Origin: Photobacterium sp. TLY01
GTDB lineage: Bacteria; Pseudomonadota; Gammaproteobacteria; Enterobacterales; Vibrionaceae
Assembly: GCF_021432065.1 (NCBI RefSeq)
Contig: NZ_CP090364.1
Location: 2,804,601 to 2,868,600, forward strand
Length of the DNA stretch: 64,000 nt
Direction of reading: 5' to 3'
Every line of letters starts with the position of its first letter. Position 1 is the first letter of the stretch. Positions 9,778-18,552 of the stretch are shown piece by piece. A program made the translations under genes and the position numbers. A model generated the notes under the pieces. That model was not told where the DNA came from and made no database searches. It saw only the letters and a program-made list of their open reading frames with translations.

Positions 9778-10320
9778 TCATGAATGTACTGAATCACGTT
9801 GGAGCGCATAAATCGCATGGTCAAGAATACGGCCGTTGAGGTTCTCACTGCGGGTGATCACCCCTTCCAGCGTCATGCCCAGGCGTTCTGCGACCGCTCT
9901 GCTCGCCGTATTGTCAACCGCGGCTGAAATCACCACTTTCTCCATCGCAAAATGGTCAAACGCCAGGCGGAAAAGATGACGGCATACCCGGGTAATAATG
10001 CCCTGCCCTTGAAAATCAGCCGCCAGCCAGTAACCGATATCGGCCGTTTTCAGGCTGTGATCTAAAGTATTAAAGCTGCAGTTGCCAACCAGTTGTCCCC
10101 GGTAAAAAATACCGCACACCATGGATTTCCCCTCGGCGTACTCATGCAGGGAGCGACGGATAAAATCGGTGAAATCCGCCTCGGTATGACAGTGCGGCGG
10201 CCAGGCCAACCACTGAGACAAATAATCATAATGCGTATTCACCAGCTCGACATAACGGGCTGCGAAAGACGGCTGCACCAGAACCAGTTCGATATCCTGA
10301 TCAACGCTCTGACTGAACAT
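9778..10320 (-). CDS. RimJ/RimL-type GNAT N-acetyltransferase
   Basis: This 180-aa protein is of the type that transfers acetyl from acetyl-CoA to ribosomal-protein N-termini or other amines. The acetyl-CoA loop is recognisable at ADFQGQGIITRVC, preceded by DIGYWLA and followed by NTASRAVAERLGMTLEGV, all typical of the RimL group. The longest open frame extends to 10473, but ATG at 10320 has AAGG nine bases upstream and gives the family's usual length, so it is taken as the start. The gene sits just downstream of the GFA-like gene's strand partner set with independent function; the actual acceptor is not predictable. Confidence 0.85.
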   Translation of the reverse strand: MFSQSVDQDIELVLVQPSFAARYVELVNTHYDYLSQWLAWPPHCHTEADFTDFIRRSLHEYAEGKSMVCGIFYRGQLVGNCSFNTLDHSLKTADIGYWLAADFQGQGIITRVCRHLFRLAFDHFAMEKVVISAAVDNTASRAVAERLGMTLEGVITRSENLNGRILDHAIYALQRDSVHS

Positions 10321-10583
10321 CCATATCATCCTTACATACTTATACATCTGGTAGCACAATGCCTTGTGCCTTTTCAAATTGCAAATCCAGAATGGGGTTG
10401 CAAGAAGCCACTGCAAAATGCAACTGCCAGACCGAAAACCCTCGTTGAGCCATTCTTTTGTGCTCACTTTCAAAGACTTGAAACAGAACGCATGCTGGCC
10501 TGCAACTTGCTTGATTCATCGCGGTGATCATTCACCACCCGAACTGTGTTGTGTTCAAAGAAAATCAGTTTGTGCAAAAGCAA
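10321..10583. other. Noncoding stretch upstream of the acetyltransferase gene
   Basis: No supported gene, RNA or clear promoter motif is seen. Overlapping open frames on both strands (for example 10340-10531 minus) lack Shine-Dalgarno sequences and resemble nothing recognisable. It presumably contains the promoter for the minus-strand acetyltransferase gene. Confidence 0.5.
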
Positions 10584-10610
10584 AGCAGCGCCCTTCGGCG
10601 CTGCTTTTTT
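10584..10610 (-). terminator. Intrinsic terminator downstream of the MscS-like gene
   Basis: Nine-base-pair GC-rich stem (AGCAGCGCC / GGCGCTGCT) with loop CTTC. T6 follows on the plus strand; a looser T-rich tract follows on the minus strand. It lies just beyond the 3' end of the minus-strand channel gene, and no plus-strand gene precedes it, so it most likely serves the channel gene. Confidence 0.75.
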
Positions 10611-10642
10611 ATGCGTGCATTTAGGAATTGATCCGACGCAGA

Positions 10643-11533
10643 TCAGGCGGATTGGTATTCCAGCTCAACGGTTTTGGCGGCAACAGGCAAATATTGTTCG
10701 CAGTACAGGGTCATAAAATCTTCCCGGATTTTTGCCTCCAGTTCAGCCGCCTGCACTGTCGGACAAAACAGCTTAAAGTGCACCTGCTGCTCGCCCGTCG
10801 CTGTTGTCGTGATATGAATATGCGGATCCGAACCGGGTAAATCGACCCCGGCATGACGCTCTATCATATGGTTATAGCGCCGGGCGATATCAATAAAGTC
10901 GGCGATATGCTCGTCAATCTTATCCAGCAGCACCGGCACCATAGGATAAAGGTTCACCGTTTCTTTTATCGTCACAGTAAAGCCATGATAGACATAACGT
11001 TTCATGAAATTCAGGTTCTTAACTGCCACGGTGAAGAACATACTGTTCGGCAAAGTGATGGTTTTGCCCGTGTAATGGTACTGGCCTTGCTGCAAGGCAA
11101 TTTCCTGAATCACAGTGGCCATCAGATTATGTTCGATGACTTCGCCGCAGACAGGCCCCACTTCAATCCAGTCGCCAATGCGGAATGAACGGGAACTGGC
11201 ACGCTGCAGTGAGCCGGTAATACACAGAATAATCTCTTTCGATGCCACCACCAGGGCCACTGCGATGGCGGTCAGCGACAGCGCAAACTTGCTGATCTCC
11301 GATTCCCACAGCAGAAAAAGCGTCAGCAGCAATAAGGTAAAGGCGCCATTTTTGGTGCGTGAGATCCATTTCCGCTGATCTTCACTGAGAAAATTCGCCT
11401 CGCCGCGGATCCGGGTAATCGTGACACGGCGAATGACGATCACCAGCAGTACAACACACAAACTGAGTAAGAGTTTGTGTGTCAATAAGTACAGTATGAC
11501 CAGCTCAATTTTTTCCAGAAAAGGATCCCACAT
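10643..11533 (-). CDS. MscS-family mechanosensitive channel-like protein
   Basis: This 296-aa inner-membrane protein has about three or four helices in the first 110 residues. The last (SLTAIAVALVVASKEIILCITGSL) is the pore-lining-type helix of the MscS superfamily. It is followed by the beta domain (FRIGDWIEVGPVCGEVIEHNL) and a soluble alpha/beta vestibule. Such proteins release solutes on hypo-osmotic shock or have more specialised gating. The pore helix lacks the classical glycine/alanine zipper of E. coli MscS and is closer to the YnaI/YbdG type, so conductance could be small. It is transcribed alone. Confidence 0.85.
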   Translation of the reverse strand: MWDPFLEKIELVILYLLTHKLLLSLCVVLLVIVIRRVTITRIRGEANFLSEDQRKWISRTKNGAFTLLLLTLFLLWESEISKFALSLTAIAVALVVASKEIILCITGSLQRASSRSFRIGDWIEVGPVCGEVIEHNLMATVIQEIALQQGQYHYTGKTITLPNSMFFTVAVKNLNFMKRYVYHGFTVTIKETVNLYPMVPVLLDKIDEHIADFIDIARRYNHMIERHAGVDLPGSDPHIHITTTATGEQQVHFKLFCPTVQAAELEAKIREDFMTLYCEQYLPVAAKTVELEYQSA

Positions 11534-11670
11534 GATTTACTTTCAACCTGTTAGCAGATTATCGCGCCCTGCTCAGCAGCAAACAGCACAAAACATTGAC
11601 CATAAAATTTACAAGGAGAAGTCTCGCCTATTGCTGACAGCGTTGTAAAGTAAATTCCGCTCGCCGATCC

Positions 11671-12108
11671 TTATCGGGGACTCATATACTCAGTACGCGG
11701 ATACGGTTCCAGCTCATAATGTGATTCCAGAAAATGCACCAGATTCACCAATTCAGTTACCGTCATCACATCGTTAAAACTCGGCATCACAGACTGGCCA
11801 CTCTCGGCCTCATAACCTTCGGCGAGTCTGTGCGAAGGGTTAATCACAGACGTCACCAACTCAGGATAAGTCCGGATGCGGCTCACCTGTCCGCCAAGCG
11901 CTACCGGCGTTTCCATCGAACCGGGCAGGTTCTCCGTATCTGTTTCATAACCGGCCATCGTATGGCAGCTGAGGCATTGGTACTTCACAAAAACCTGTTC
12001 CCCCTGCTCAACATTGCCCTGGGGTAAACTAAAACTCTGACTGGATCTGTCACATCCGGACAGCCCTGCTATCGCAGCAAAGGCTGCGGTGAGAAGAAAA
12101 GCTTTCAT
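11671..12108 (-). CDS. Cytochrome c-type lipoprotein
   Basis: This 145-aa periplasmic haem protein has a lipoprotein signal (GLSGC, Cys19) and one c-type haem site, C45-L-S-C48-H49, with Met108 in MPSFNDV as the likely distal ligand. The spacing is that of class I cytochromes. ATG 12108 is preceded by GGAGGT at perfect spacing, so the longer open frame to 12210 is rejected. It would carry electrons at the membrane surface or serve as a respiratory-complex accessory subunit; no oxidase genes lie nearby to identify a partner. It lies 104 bases downstream of hsp20 on the same strand. Confidence 0.88.
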   Translation of the reverse strand: MKAFLLTAAFAAIAGLSGCDRSSQSFSLPQGNVEQGEQVFVKYQCLSCHTMAGYETDTENLPGSMETPVALGGQVSRIRTYPELVTSVINPSHRLAEGYEAESGQSVMPSFNDVMTVTELVNLVHFLESHYELEPYPRTEYMSPR

Positions 12109-12212
12109 GGTCCAGACCTCCGATATCAGGGCAGATGCCCTGACTGACGGGAAACAGGTGCCGGCATCGCTGCCCGCACCTGAGTGTTTGCATGTGCCTT
12201 CAGCCCTCAACC

Positions 12213-12659
12213 TTAACGGACTTCAATTTTCCGGACTTCAGGTTCACTGGTGGCCGTTTTCGGCAGGACCAAACGCAGAACACCATCCTGATACGCCGCA
12301 TCAATATCGTGCTCAGCAATATTCGATCCGAACTGGAAAGTACGCGAATAGCTGCCATAGCGCCGTTCAGTCAACACGGCTTGCCCTTCCTGTTTCTTCT
12401 CGGTTTCTTCTTGATGTTCAGCGGCAATGGTTAATTTACCGTTGTGAAAAGAGACCTGAACATCCTCTTTACTGAATCCGGGCAACTCTGCAGTCAGTAC
12501 ATAATTGTCTTTGGTTTCATGAATATCTACAGCAGGCAATTGGCTGGCTGGCTTCAAAAAATCACCGCTGAGTACCGGGCGAAAGAAGCCTTGAAACAAG
12601 TTGTCGAAATCATTATCCAGCAGAGAAGGGAAACCACTTTTTTTAACATCAGTACGCAT
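12213..12659 (-). CDS. Small heat-shock protein, Hsp20/alpha-crystallin family
   Basis: This 148-aa ATP-independent holdase chaperone would bind unfolding proteins and hand them to DnaK/ClpB. The alpha-crystallin domain spans about residues 40-135, with ELPGFSKEDVQVSFHNGKL at its start and the characteristic GVLRLVLPK near its end. The N-terminal segment matches the bacterial class A type with PSLLDNDFDNLF. The open frame begins with TTG at 12665, but ATG at 12659 is ideally spaced from AAGGAGG and is taken as the start. No clear sigma-32 promoter could be picked out upstream. Confidence 0.92.
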   Translation of the reverse strand: MRTDVKKSGFPSLLDNDFDNLFQGFFRPVLSGDFLKPASQLPAVDIHETKDNYVLTAELPGFSKEDVQVSFHNGKLTIAAEHQEETEKKQEGQAVLTERRYGSYSRTFQFGSNIAEHDIDAAYQDGVLRLVLPKTATSEPEVRKIEVR

Positions 12660-12887
12660 TTTCAACCTCCTTCAACACAGAAGATTCACACCCGACTGTT
12701 TGTATCGGTTTTAAGTATAGTGAGGGCAAGAAAAGGAGTAAGGCATCAGACTTGATGTAAATCAAAGTAAGATAAGAAAATGCCTGAGTCTGAAAACAGG
12801 CCACCCAACAAAACAATAACACCATGAAAAATAATATAATTTCATTCATCATTCAGCGACGGTAAAACGGCATGTTTGCGCAAAAAA

Positions 12888-12903
12888 CCCAGGCAAGCCT
12901 GGG
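12888..12903 (-). terminator. Intrinsic terminator of the outer-membrane protein gene
   Basis: CCCAGGC / GCCTGGG stem with a 2-base loop, followed on the minus strand by T6 (A6 at 12882-12887). It is 20 bases beyond the stop codon of the minus-strand gene 12924-13511. Confidence 0.85.
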
Positions 12904-12923
12904 TTCACTAAGTCGGTGTCAGG

Positions 12924-13511
12924 TTAAAAGTGATAGCTGATTCCCGCTGAGAACAAATCCACACTCTCCTTGTCCATCTCGAAGCGCTCAAATTCGATAC
13001 GGACAGAAACGGCATCATCAGAATAGGTCGGGTAGTAAATATAGCTGGCACCAATCCCATACAGCATATCTGTACCATCATCTTCCAACAGCGTCTGGCC
13101 CTGCATTTTTGCGCTCATATCCCAAGCATGCAGCCCCAACTTTGCAAACGCCTCAATTTGTGGGTGTAAAGGCACTATCCCCAGTACCACCCCGCCCCAG
13201 GTATCCATTTCTATAGAAGCAGATATCGCTGAATCCTGATGACTCAGTGTGGCTTCCCCCAGATCGGCCAAAAATCCTTCCACAGCCGCGTAACGATTGA
13301 TTCTATGACCCAGGAAAAATTTGTAGCCTTTGTCTGTGTCATCGATGGACAAGCCCTCTTCGGCATACTCCGCACGATCAGCGGAGGAAACATCTAATGT
13401 TGTCTCGCCATACGCGCCACCGACATAGGTCATCTTGACGGTATGATGATGCGGCGCCGCCAGAGCCATGCCTGGCATAAGTAAGATAACCCCAAGCCCA
13501 AAACCTTTCAT
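12924..13511 (-). CDS. Putative outer-membrane beta-barrel protein (OmpA/OmpW-like size)
   Basis: This 195-aa exported protein has a signal peptide (about residues 1-18, ending GMALA) followed by APHHH. The mature part alternates polar and hydrophobic residues in strand-like blocks (YKFFLGHRINRYAAVEGF, GIGASYIYYP, VSVRIEFERFEM) and ends FSAGISYHF. The C-terminal aromatic residue and strand pattern are those of small eight-stranded outer-membrane barrels. There is no peptidoglycan-binding OmpA domain. ATG 13511 has GGGAG about ten bases upstream; the open frame to 13538 is less likely. No specific function is recognised. Confidence 0.75.
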   Translation of the reverse strand: MKGFGLGVILLMPGMALAAPHHHTVKMTYVGGAYGETTLDVSSADRAEYAEEGLSIDDTDKGYKFFLGHRINRYAAVEGFLADLGEATLSHQDSAISASIEMDTWGGVVLGIVPLHPQIEAFAKLGLHAWDMSAKMQGQTLLEDDGTDMLYGIGASYIYYPTYSDDAVSVRIEFERFEMDKESVDLFSAGISYHF

Positions 13512-13700
13512 TCCATTGCTCCCTGTTAAACCACACATGAAAGACTAGTTTCATATTGTGCGGGAACAACTATATTGATTTAAACAGTGAACAATCTCAC
13601 AGCACTGGCGCGGATTTTCAGCCGACATTGCGCCTTGAAACCATCAGGATATAAGCACGTTACAACATTTCGCCAATCATACATCAGCACCCTGAATGCA

Positions 13701-14333
13701 TTAACCACCCGCCGGCGTAAACAGATGCATCGCATCATGCACCCCCTGAATCAGCATCTGCATCGCAATGACCGTTAGGAGTAACCCCATGATTCGGGTG
13801 ATAACATTCACGCCGTCTTTCCCCAGAAATGCCACCAGCTTTTGGGCATACAAAAAGCACAATAAGGTAACCAGGCACAACACCCCGAACGCAGAAATCG
13901 TGATCAGAATATGCAGCAGGCTCTCTGCGGCTGAGTAGTTCATGGCGGTTGCTATGGTGCCCGGCCCCGCCAGAATCGGGATCGCCAGCGGCGAAATAGA
14001 GACGTCCTCAGCCTCCTTGCTGGGGCTTTGTGTCTGCATGGAAGAACTGCTTCCCTGCAGCATGTGATAACCCACCATAAAGACTAATATTCCCCCGGCC
14101 ATTCTCAGCGCCGGTAAAGTGATCCCGAACAGCTGGAATATCCCTTTTCCGAGCAGACTGAACGCTGCAACAATAAAAAACGCAGCGGTCAGCGCCTTGA
14201 TGGCCGTTTGCTTTTTTTCATGCGGGGATTGGCTGGCGGTCAGCCCGGTAAATACCGCCGTATTTGCGATCGGGTTCATGATGGCAAAAAAGCCCATGAA
14301 CACAGTTACCCCTAAAGTCACCAGATCGATCAT
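13701..14333 (-). CDS. MarC-family integral membrane protein
   Basis: This 210-aa inner-membrane protein with six hydrophobic segments belongs to the MarC/YhgN family. Family landmarks are FFAIMNPIANTAVF near the start and SPLAIPILAGPGTIATAMNY in the middle. The family was once linked to multidrug resistance through its genome position in E. coli, but its transport role is unproven. ATG 14333 is chosen over the open-frame start at 14363 because of AGGGAAG just upstream. It is transcribed alone. Confidence 0.9.
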   Translation of the reverse strand: MIDLVTLGVTVFMGFFAIMNPIANTAVFTGLTASQSPHEKKQTAIKALTAAFFIVAAFSLLGKGIFQLFGITLPALRMAGGILVFMVGYHMLQGSSSSMQTQSPSKEAEDVSISPLAIPILAGPGTIATAMNYSAAESLLHILITISAFGVLCLVTLLCFLYAQKLVAFLGKDGVNVITRIMGLLLTVIAMQMLIQGVHDAMHLFTPAGG

Positions 14334-14466
14334 ATCGCTTCCCTGTTTTATCGATTGCAGCACTGAAATATCTTAGCAGTGTAGAGGCTTCTGTCGTAAT
14401 TATCGTGACGTGAAATGATCAGCGCATTTCAGACGATATGACAACACGCCAACGGATCTTCTGTGT

Positions 14467-17115
14467 TCAGACTTCTTCAACCATCTCCGCCGGTGCAGCA
14501 GATTTAGCCTCACGCTCCTGATGCACAGTGGCGGGCACACCTGATTGAATCAGATGGCGCAGCTCATCCAGCGGCATGGGCCTGTGGTAATAAAAGCCCT
14601 GAGCATAGCCACACTGAAGTGTCTGTAAAAACACAACCTGCTCAATGTGCTCAACCCCTTCGGCCACGACCTGAATACCCAGCGCATTGGCCATCTGAAT
14701 GATCGCTTTGACGACTTGGTTAGCCTGCTCATCCTGCGGACAGTCTCTGATAAAGGATTTATCGATTTTCAGTGTCGAGAGCGGAAAATCGCGCACACTG
14801 GCCAGGGAGGAATACCCGGTGCCGAAATCATCCAGCGCATACAAGATGCCCAACTGCTGAATCCGGTGCAGTTGCTCAGTCAGCTTCTGATGGCTGTCGA
14901 CCAGCGCTGATTCGGTAATTTCCAGCACCACCTGTTGGGCAGACACAGGCAGCTCAGCCAGCACGTCCTGCAACTGCTGATAGAAGGTTTCATCCTGTAA
15001 CTGGCGTCTGGAAATATTGATCGTCACGGCCAGTTGAGTCCCCAGCGCACCATTTAAACCATAAATATCAGACACCGCCTGCTTCAGCACCCAATGACCA
15101 ATATCGAGGATAAATCCCTTTTCCTCTGCAACAGGAATAAAACAATCCGGGGAGATCGGCCCTTTTTCATGATGAAACCACCGGATCAGGGATTCCACCG
15201 CCACGATCTGCCCGGTGCGGGCATCGATGATCGGCTGATAGTACAGCTCAAAATCCTGATTCTTTATCGCGGCTTTGAGCTCATCCTCAAGGTGGCGATT
15301 TTCATTGGCCTCAGCCGCCATCTCAGGAGTAAAGAAGCTGAAGTTGTGCTTGCCCTGGTTTTTCGCGTGATACATCGCCAAATCGGACTTGCCCAACAAG
15401 TCTTCAGCACTTGAGCCGTCATCCGGATAAATGGCGATCCCGGCACTGCAGGACACCTGTAGCAAGCGATGCGCCGCTTGCAGTGGCTGTTCAAAAGCCG
15501 ATAGCAATGCGCGAAGAAATGCCTCCACGTCACTGCCTTCAGGTGCCTGACGCATCAGAATCACGAACTCATCCCCGCTGACCCGGGCAGCGACTGCATG
15601 CTCAGACGGTAATAACCGGCTCAAACGCTCTGCCAGCATTTGCAGTATTTTATCGCCCTCTAAATGCCCCAAGGCATCGTTCACCCATTTGAAGTCATCA
15701 ATATCGACAAAAATAACGGCGAAAGCCTCATGACTTTCCTTCGACTTCGCCATGAATTCCTGCATGAGTTTCAGCAGATAATAGCGGTTGGGCAACCCCG
15801 TCAGACTATCGTAATGAGCCTGTCGCCAGATCATTTCCTGTTGCGATTTGGATTCTGTGATGTCCTGCACCGTACCAATCAGTTCGACACCGACAGTGGT
15901 GATCCGGCTTTCAGAAAATTCTCTGAGCCAGCGCTCCTGATGGTTCACCACAACCGGGTATTCCACAAATTTATGTCTGGAGTGATTTTCATTGAACCAG
16001 ACGGCGGCAACCCCAGCATGGTAAGCCTCGGGAACCCGGGCCATCAGTTGCCTGAATGTCATGACTTCAGAGGGCCAGTCCAGCACGGCTCTGGCTTGCG
16101 GCGTCAATATGCGGCCATTTTTGATGGCATCATAACGCCAGGAACCGATACCGGCGACCTCCTGCGCCCGGTGCAATTCTTTTTCACTCTGGCGTAGTTG
16201 CTCGGTCCTCATACTCACCAGCCCTTCCAGATCCCGGGCACATCTTTTTGAGTACTGGGCGCTGTACACCAGACGGGTCACGATCAAGGCGAGCAGCAGG
16301 GTCAGCAGTGTTAACAGACCAAACAACAGCGGATCGCCCCAGCCCTGTGAGCGGGCCATTGCCAATGACCAGGTGCGGCCACTGATCTCAATCTCATAAT
16401 GAATACTGTCAGTCAGTGTCTGCCACTGCAGATCACCCTGACTGTTTGAAATCACTAAAGGCTGCCCTGTCCGGGCATTTTGGGTCCAGAGCTGATACTG
16501 ATATCCCAGTTGTGTCAGTTCAGCCAGCGAACTGCCTTCCAGCGCCTGAGGAAAACGGATCAGGGCAATCGCCAGTCCCCAGAAAGTACGGGATGCCTGT
16601 TCAGCCTGAGAGTTCGGCAGAGAAGGCGCTGAAACATAAACCGGTAAGCGCGCCAGAACGCCATAACCGCCCTGCAGCAACTCATAAGGACCATCCATCA
16701 CGATGGTCCCGGAGCGGTATGCCTGCAAAGCACCGGGCCGGGTTCGGGATGAGGCAAATAAATCCATCCCGAGCACAGCTTCGTTGCCCTCAAGCGGATA
16801 AATGTAGTTCAGGCGCCCTTGCGGTGCGAGTTGCAGCGAAAGAATACCGGGATGAAGCGGCAGCAGCCTGGCAGCCAGTGCCTCAAACCGCTCCACCTTG
16901 CCATGGCTTTGATCCACCACGGCAGCCAGGGTATGTAATGCATTGAGTGACTGCTCCATCACGGTTCGGATATTGTTGCCCGCCACGATGATTTCACTGC
17001 GGGCTTTATTCTTGGTTAAAGCCAGTTGCTTGGTATAGATCTGATAAGCAAAGTAACCCAGAACAGCGACCAAACACATAAAAAGCGCCAGATACCGACC
17101 CGACATTCTTCGCAT
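14467..17115 (-). CDS. CHASE-PAS-GGDEF-EAL cyclic-di-GMP signalling protein
   Basis: This 882-aa inner-membrane protein has one helix at about 8-27, an extracytoplasmic CHASE-like sensor to about 255, a second helix at about 265-288, a PAS-like domain (310-420), GGDEF (435-600) and EAL (610-860). The cyclase signature reads SGDEF, a common active variant, and no RxxD inhibitory I-site is seen in the usual position. The phosphodiesterase domain keeps ESLIRW, TINISRR, EITESAL, DDFGTGYSSL, KIDKSF and VVAEGVE, so all metal and catalytic residues appear intact. Hydrolysis of c-di-GMP is therefore likely, and synthesis is possible. Signal and targets are unknown; it is monocistronic. Confidence 0.92.
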   Translation of the reverse strand: MRRMSGRYLALFMCLVAVLGYFAYQIYTKQLALTKNKARSEIIVAGNNIRTVMEQSLNALHTLAAVVDQSHGKVERFEALAARLLPLHPGILSLQLAPQGRLNYIYPLEGNEAVLGMDLFASSRTRPGALQAYRSGTIVMDGPYELLQGGYGVLARLPVYVSAPSLPNSQAEQASRTFWGLAIALIRFPQALEGSSLAELTQLGYQYQLWTQNARTGQPLVISNSQGDLQWQTLTDSIHYEIEISGRTWSLAMARSQGWGDPLLFGLLTLLTLLLALIVTRLVYSAQYSKRCARDLEGLVSMRTEQLRQSEKELHRAQEVAGIGSWRYDAIKNGRILTPQARAVLDWPSEVMTFRQLMARVPEAYHAGVAAVWFNENHSRHKFVEYPVVVNHQERWLREFSESRITTVGVELIGTVQDITESKSQQEMIWRQAHYDSLTGLPNRYYLLKLMQEFMAKSKESHEAFAVIFVDIDDFKWVNDALGHLEGDKILQMLAERLSRLLPSEHAVAARVSGDEFVILMRQAPEGSDVEAFLRALLSAFEQPLQAAHRLLQVSCSAGIAIYPDDGSSAEDLLGKSDLAMYHAKNQGKHNFSFFTPEMAAEANENRHLEDELKAAIKNQDFELYYQPIIDARTGQIVAVESLIRWFHHEKGPISPDCFIPVAEEKGFILDIGHWVLKQAVSDIYGLNGALGTQLAVTINISRRQLQDETFYQQLQDVLAELPVSAQQVVLEITESALVDSHQKLTEQLHRIQQLGILYALDDFGTGYSSLASVRDFPLSTLKIDKSFIRDCPQDEQANQVVKAIIQMANALGIQVVAEGVEHIEQVVFLQTLQCGYAQGFYYHRPMPLDELRHLIQSGVPATVHQEREAKSAAPAEMVEEV

Positions 17116-17598
17116 TATTCTTCCTCATCAAGTCCATGATGCTGCTCAGGAATGCGGTGAAAACGCGACTTGCAGGTGCTCGCCGGCATGTACCGGACGA
17201 CGAACAATACCCACTCAGAATGCGACGCCTTTTCATCCCTGAAGCTGTCAACTGTCTGCACATCCTATGCTTACAACTGCAATAAATTCATGCAAATCAA
17301 GATATAAACATCATAGGATGATGACATTGCACTTTCTTTCGCCCTGATCTGATATTTGTATAAATATGCTTTCTGAGAATCAAATTTGTGCACTACTGCA
17401 CTGTCATCAGCTATGGTTTCAGCGCGTGTGATCATGCAAGCACATCAAGGTTAGCCGCAAAAACGTTGAAGATAACTGAAGCGAAATCTGTACCGGTACA
17501 AATCGTTTGCTGGCACATATGATGAGAAGAAGGGCTTAAGCTCGCTTCCTGCAGGTTGATGACAAGAAAAAAGCGAGCATAAGTTTTTGAACGTCAGA
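17116..17598. other. Long noncoding gap with a terminator-like stem-loop (17535-17588, plus strand)
   Basis: No protein gene is supported. An imperfect 13-bp inverted repeat (17535-17547 and 17571-17583, one mismatch, 23-base loop) is followed by T5 on the plus strand. No plus-strand gene lies upstream, so it could end a small RNA; TATAAA at 17359-17364 is a possible -10 element. A perfect 12-bp palindrome lies at 17489-17500. The 5' part must also hold the promoter of the minus-strand GGDEF-EAL gene. Confidence 0.35.
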
Positions 17599-17636
17599 AA
17601 CAACAAAGCCCCGACAGTCGTCGAGGCTTTGTTGTT
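17599..17636 (-). terminator. Stem-loop downstream of tRNA-Leu
   Basis: Twelve-base-pair inverted repeat (17599-17610 and 17625-17636) with further pairing possible in the loop, five bases beyond the CCA end of the minus-strand tRNA. A T-rich tract overlaps the distal arm. It is probably the tRNA transcript terminator. Confidence 0.65.
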
Positions 17637-17641
17637 GAAAT

Positions 17642-17728
17642 TGGTGCCCGGGGCCGGACTTGAACCGGCACACTGTCACCAGCGGCGGATTTTGAATCCG
17701 CTGCGTCTACCAATTTCGCCACCCGGGC
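17642..17728 (-). tRNA. tRNA-Leu (anticodon CAA)
   Basis: 87-nt tRNA read on the minus strand. The acceptor stem GCCCGGG pairs with CCCGGGC and is followed by an encoded CCA. The anticodon stem GCGGA/TCCGC encloses the loop TTCAAAA, giving anticodon CAA, which decodes UUG. A long variable arm (GCTGGTGACAGTG region) and GGTTCAAGTCC in the T-arm fit a class II leucine tRNA. It is a single gene, not in a tRNA cluster. Confidence 0.96.
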
Positions 17729-17981
17729 AATGACGCTGATTATACGTATACGGTGTTGATGTGCAAGCAACTTTATGAAGAGCGATCGATCGTTTGCTGC
17801 TTTTTTCGTCGCTCCGGCATTTTTCACCGCATTCCGTTGCCAATCCAATCGACACTCTCTGTTGCAATCGGACAGTAACGCGCAACTTGAGTACCCTGAG
17901 CCTGGAACTATTGCTACACTGTGCCGCAGTTTTTTGGAGCAGGCAGGCTTGCCTGTTCTCTTTACTCTTTGTGGTGGAACC

Positions 17982-18476
17982 ATGACAACAGCAGTGAAAA
18001 AGGACATGACGCAAACCAAACAATACCCGGGGCTGTTTCGTCGCATCGGCGCCTGGATTTACGACGCTCTGGTGGTGGCTGCAGTATTAATGCTGGCTGG
18101 CGGTCTGGCCATGGCCGTGATCGCTTTACTACTCAGCACCGGCTTGCTGAACCTGGGCAACTATGCCGATGCCAGTGAATACCTCACCCGACACCCGGTG
18201 GCTGCACCAATATACTCTGTGTATCTGGGCGGGAGCATCGTCGCTTTCTTTGGCTATTTCTGGTGTAAAGCCGGTCAGACGCTGGGTATGCGCGCCTGGA
18301 AGCTGCGCATTCAGAATGCCGATGGTTCAAATATCCGCTTTACCCAAGCGCTTATTCGCATGGCGACATCGGCCTTTGGCCTGGGCAATTTGCTGGTGCC
18401 TTTCAGCCACACCAAGCAATCGCTGCAGGATTTGATGGCAGAATGTGAAATGGTGTTGCTGCCAAAACCCAACTGA
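17982..18476 (+). CDS. RDD-family membrane protein
   Basis: This 164-aa inner-membrane protein carries the RDD pattern: FRRIGAWIYDAL before the first helix, then two more hydrophobic segments and the family motif region GQTLGMRAWKLRIQNADG. The function of most RDD proteins is unknown; some have been linked to ion exchange. ATG 17982 has GGTGG upstream and fits family length; the longer frame to 17775 would run into the tRNA promoter region. It converges with lptG, sharing a terminator. Confidence 0.85.
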   Translation: MTTAVKKDMTQTKQYPGLFRRIGAWIYDALVVAAVLMLAGGLAMAVIALLLSTGLLNLGNYADASEYLTRHPVAAPIYSVYLGGSIVAFFGYFWCKAGQTLGMRAWKLRIQNADGSNIRFTQALIRMATSAFGLGNLLVPFSHTKQSLQDLMAECEMVLLPKPN

Positions 18477-18494
18477 TCGGCAGATCAAACGCAC

Positions 18495-18521
18495 AAAAAA
18501 GGCGCCTGAATGGCGCCTTTT
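18495..18521. terminator. Bidirectional terminator between RDD gene and lptG
   Basis: GGCGCC / GGCGCC stem with a 5-base loop, preceded by A6 and followed by T4, centred between the convergent RDD gene and lptG. The flanking A and T runs allow termination in both directions. Confidence 0.85.
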
Positions 18522-18552
18522 GTCTCTCTGTCTCTCTTTGTCTGTTTCTGAT

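Noticed and set aside
10340..10531. 63-codon minus-strand frame upstream of the acetyltransferase gene
   Set aside because: No ribosome-binding site, no recognisable features, and overlapped by other random frames.
17489..17500. Perfect palindrome TGTACCGGTACA as a quorum-sensing or LuxR-type box
   Set aside because: Too short and unlike the known lux-box consensus; no regulated gene start is close by.
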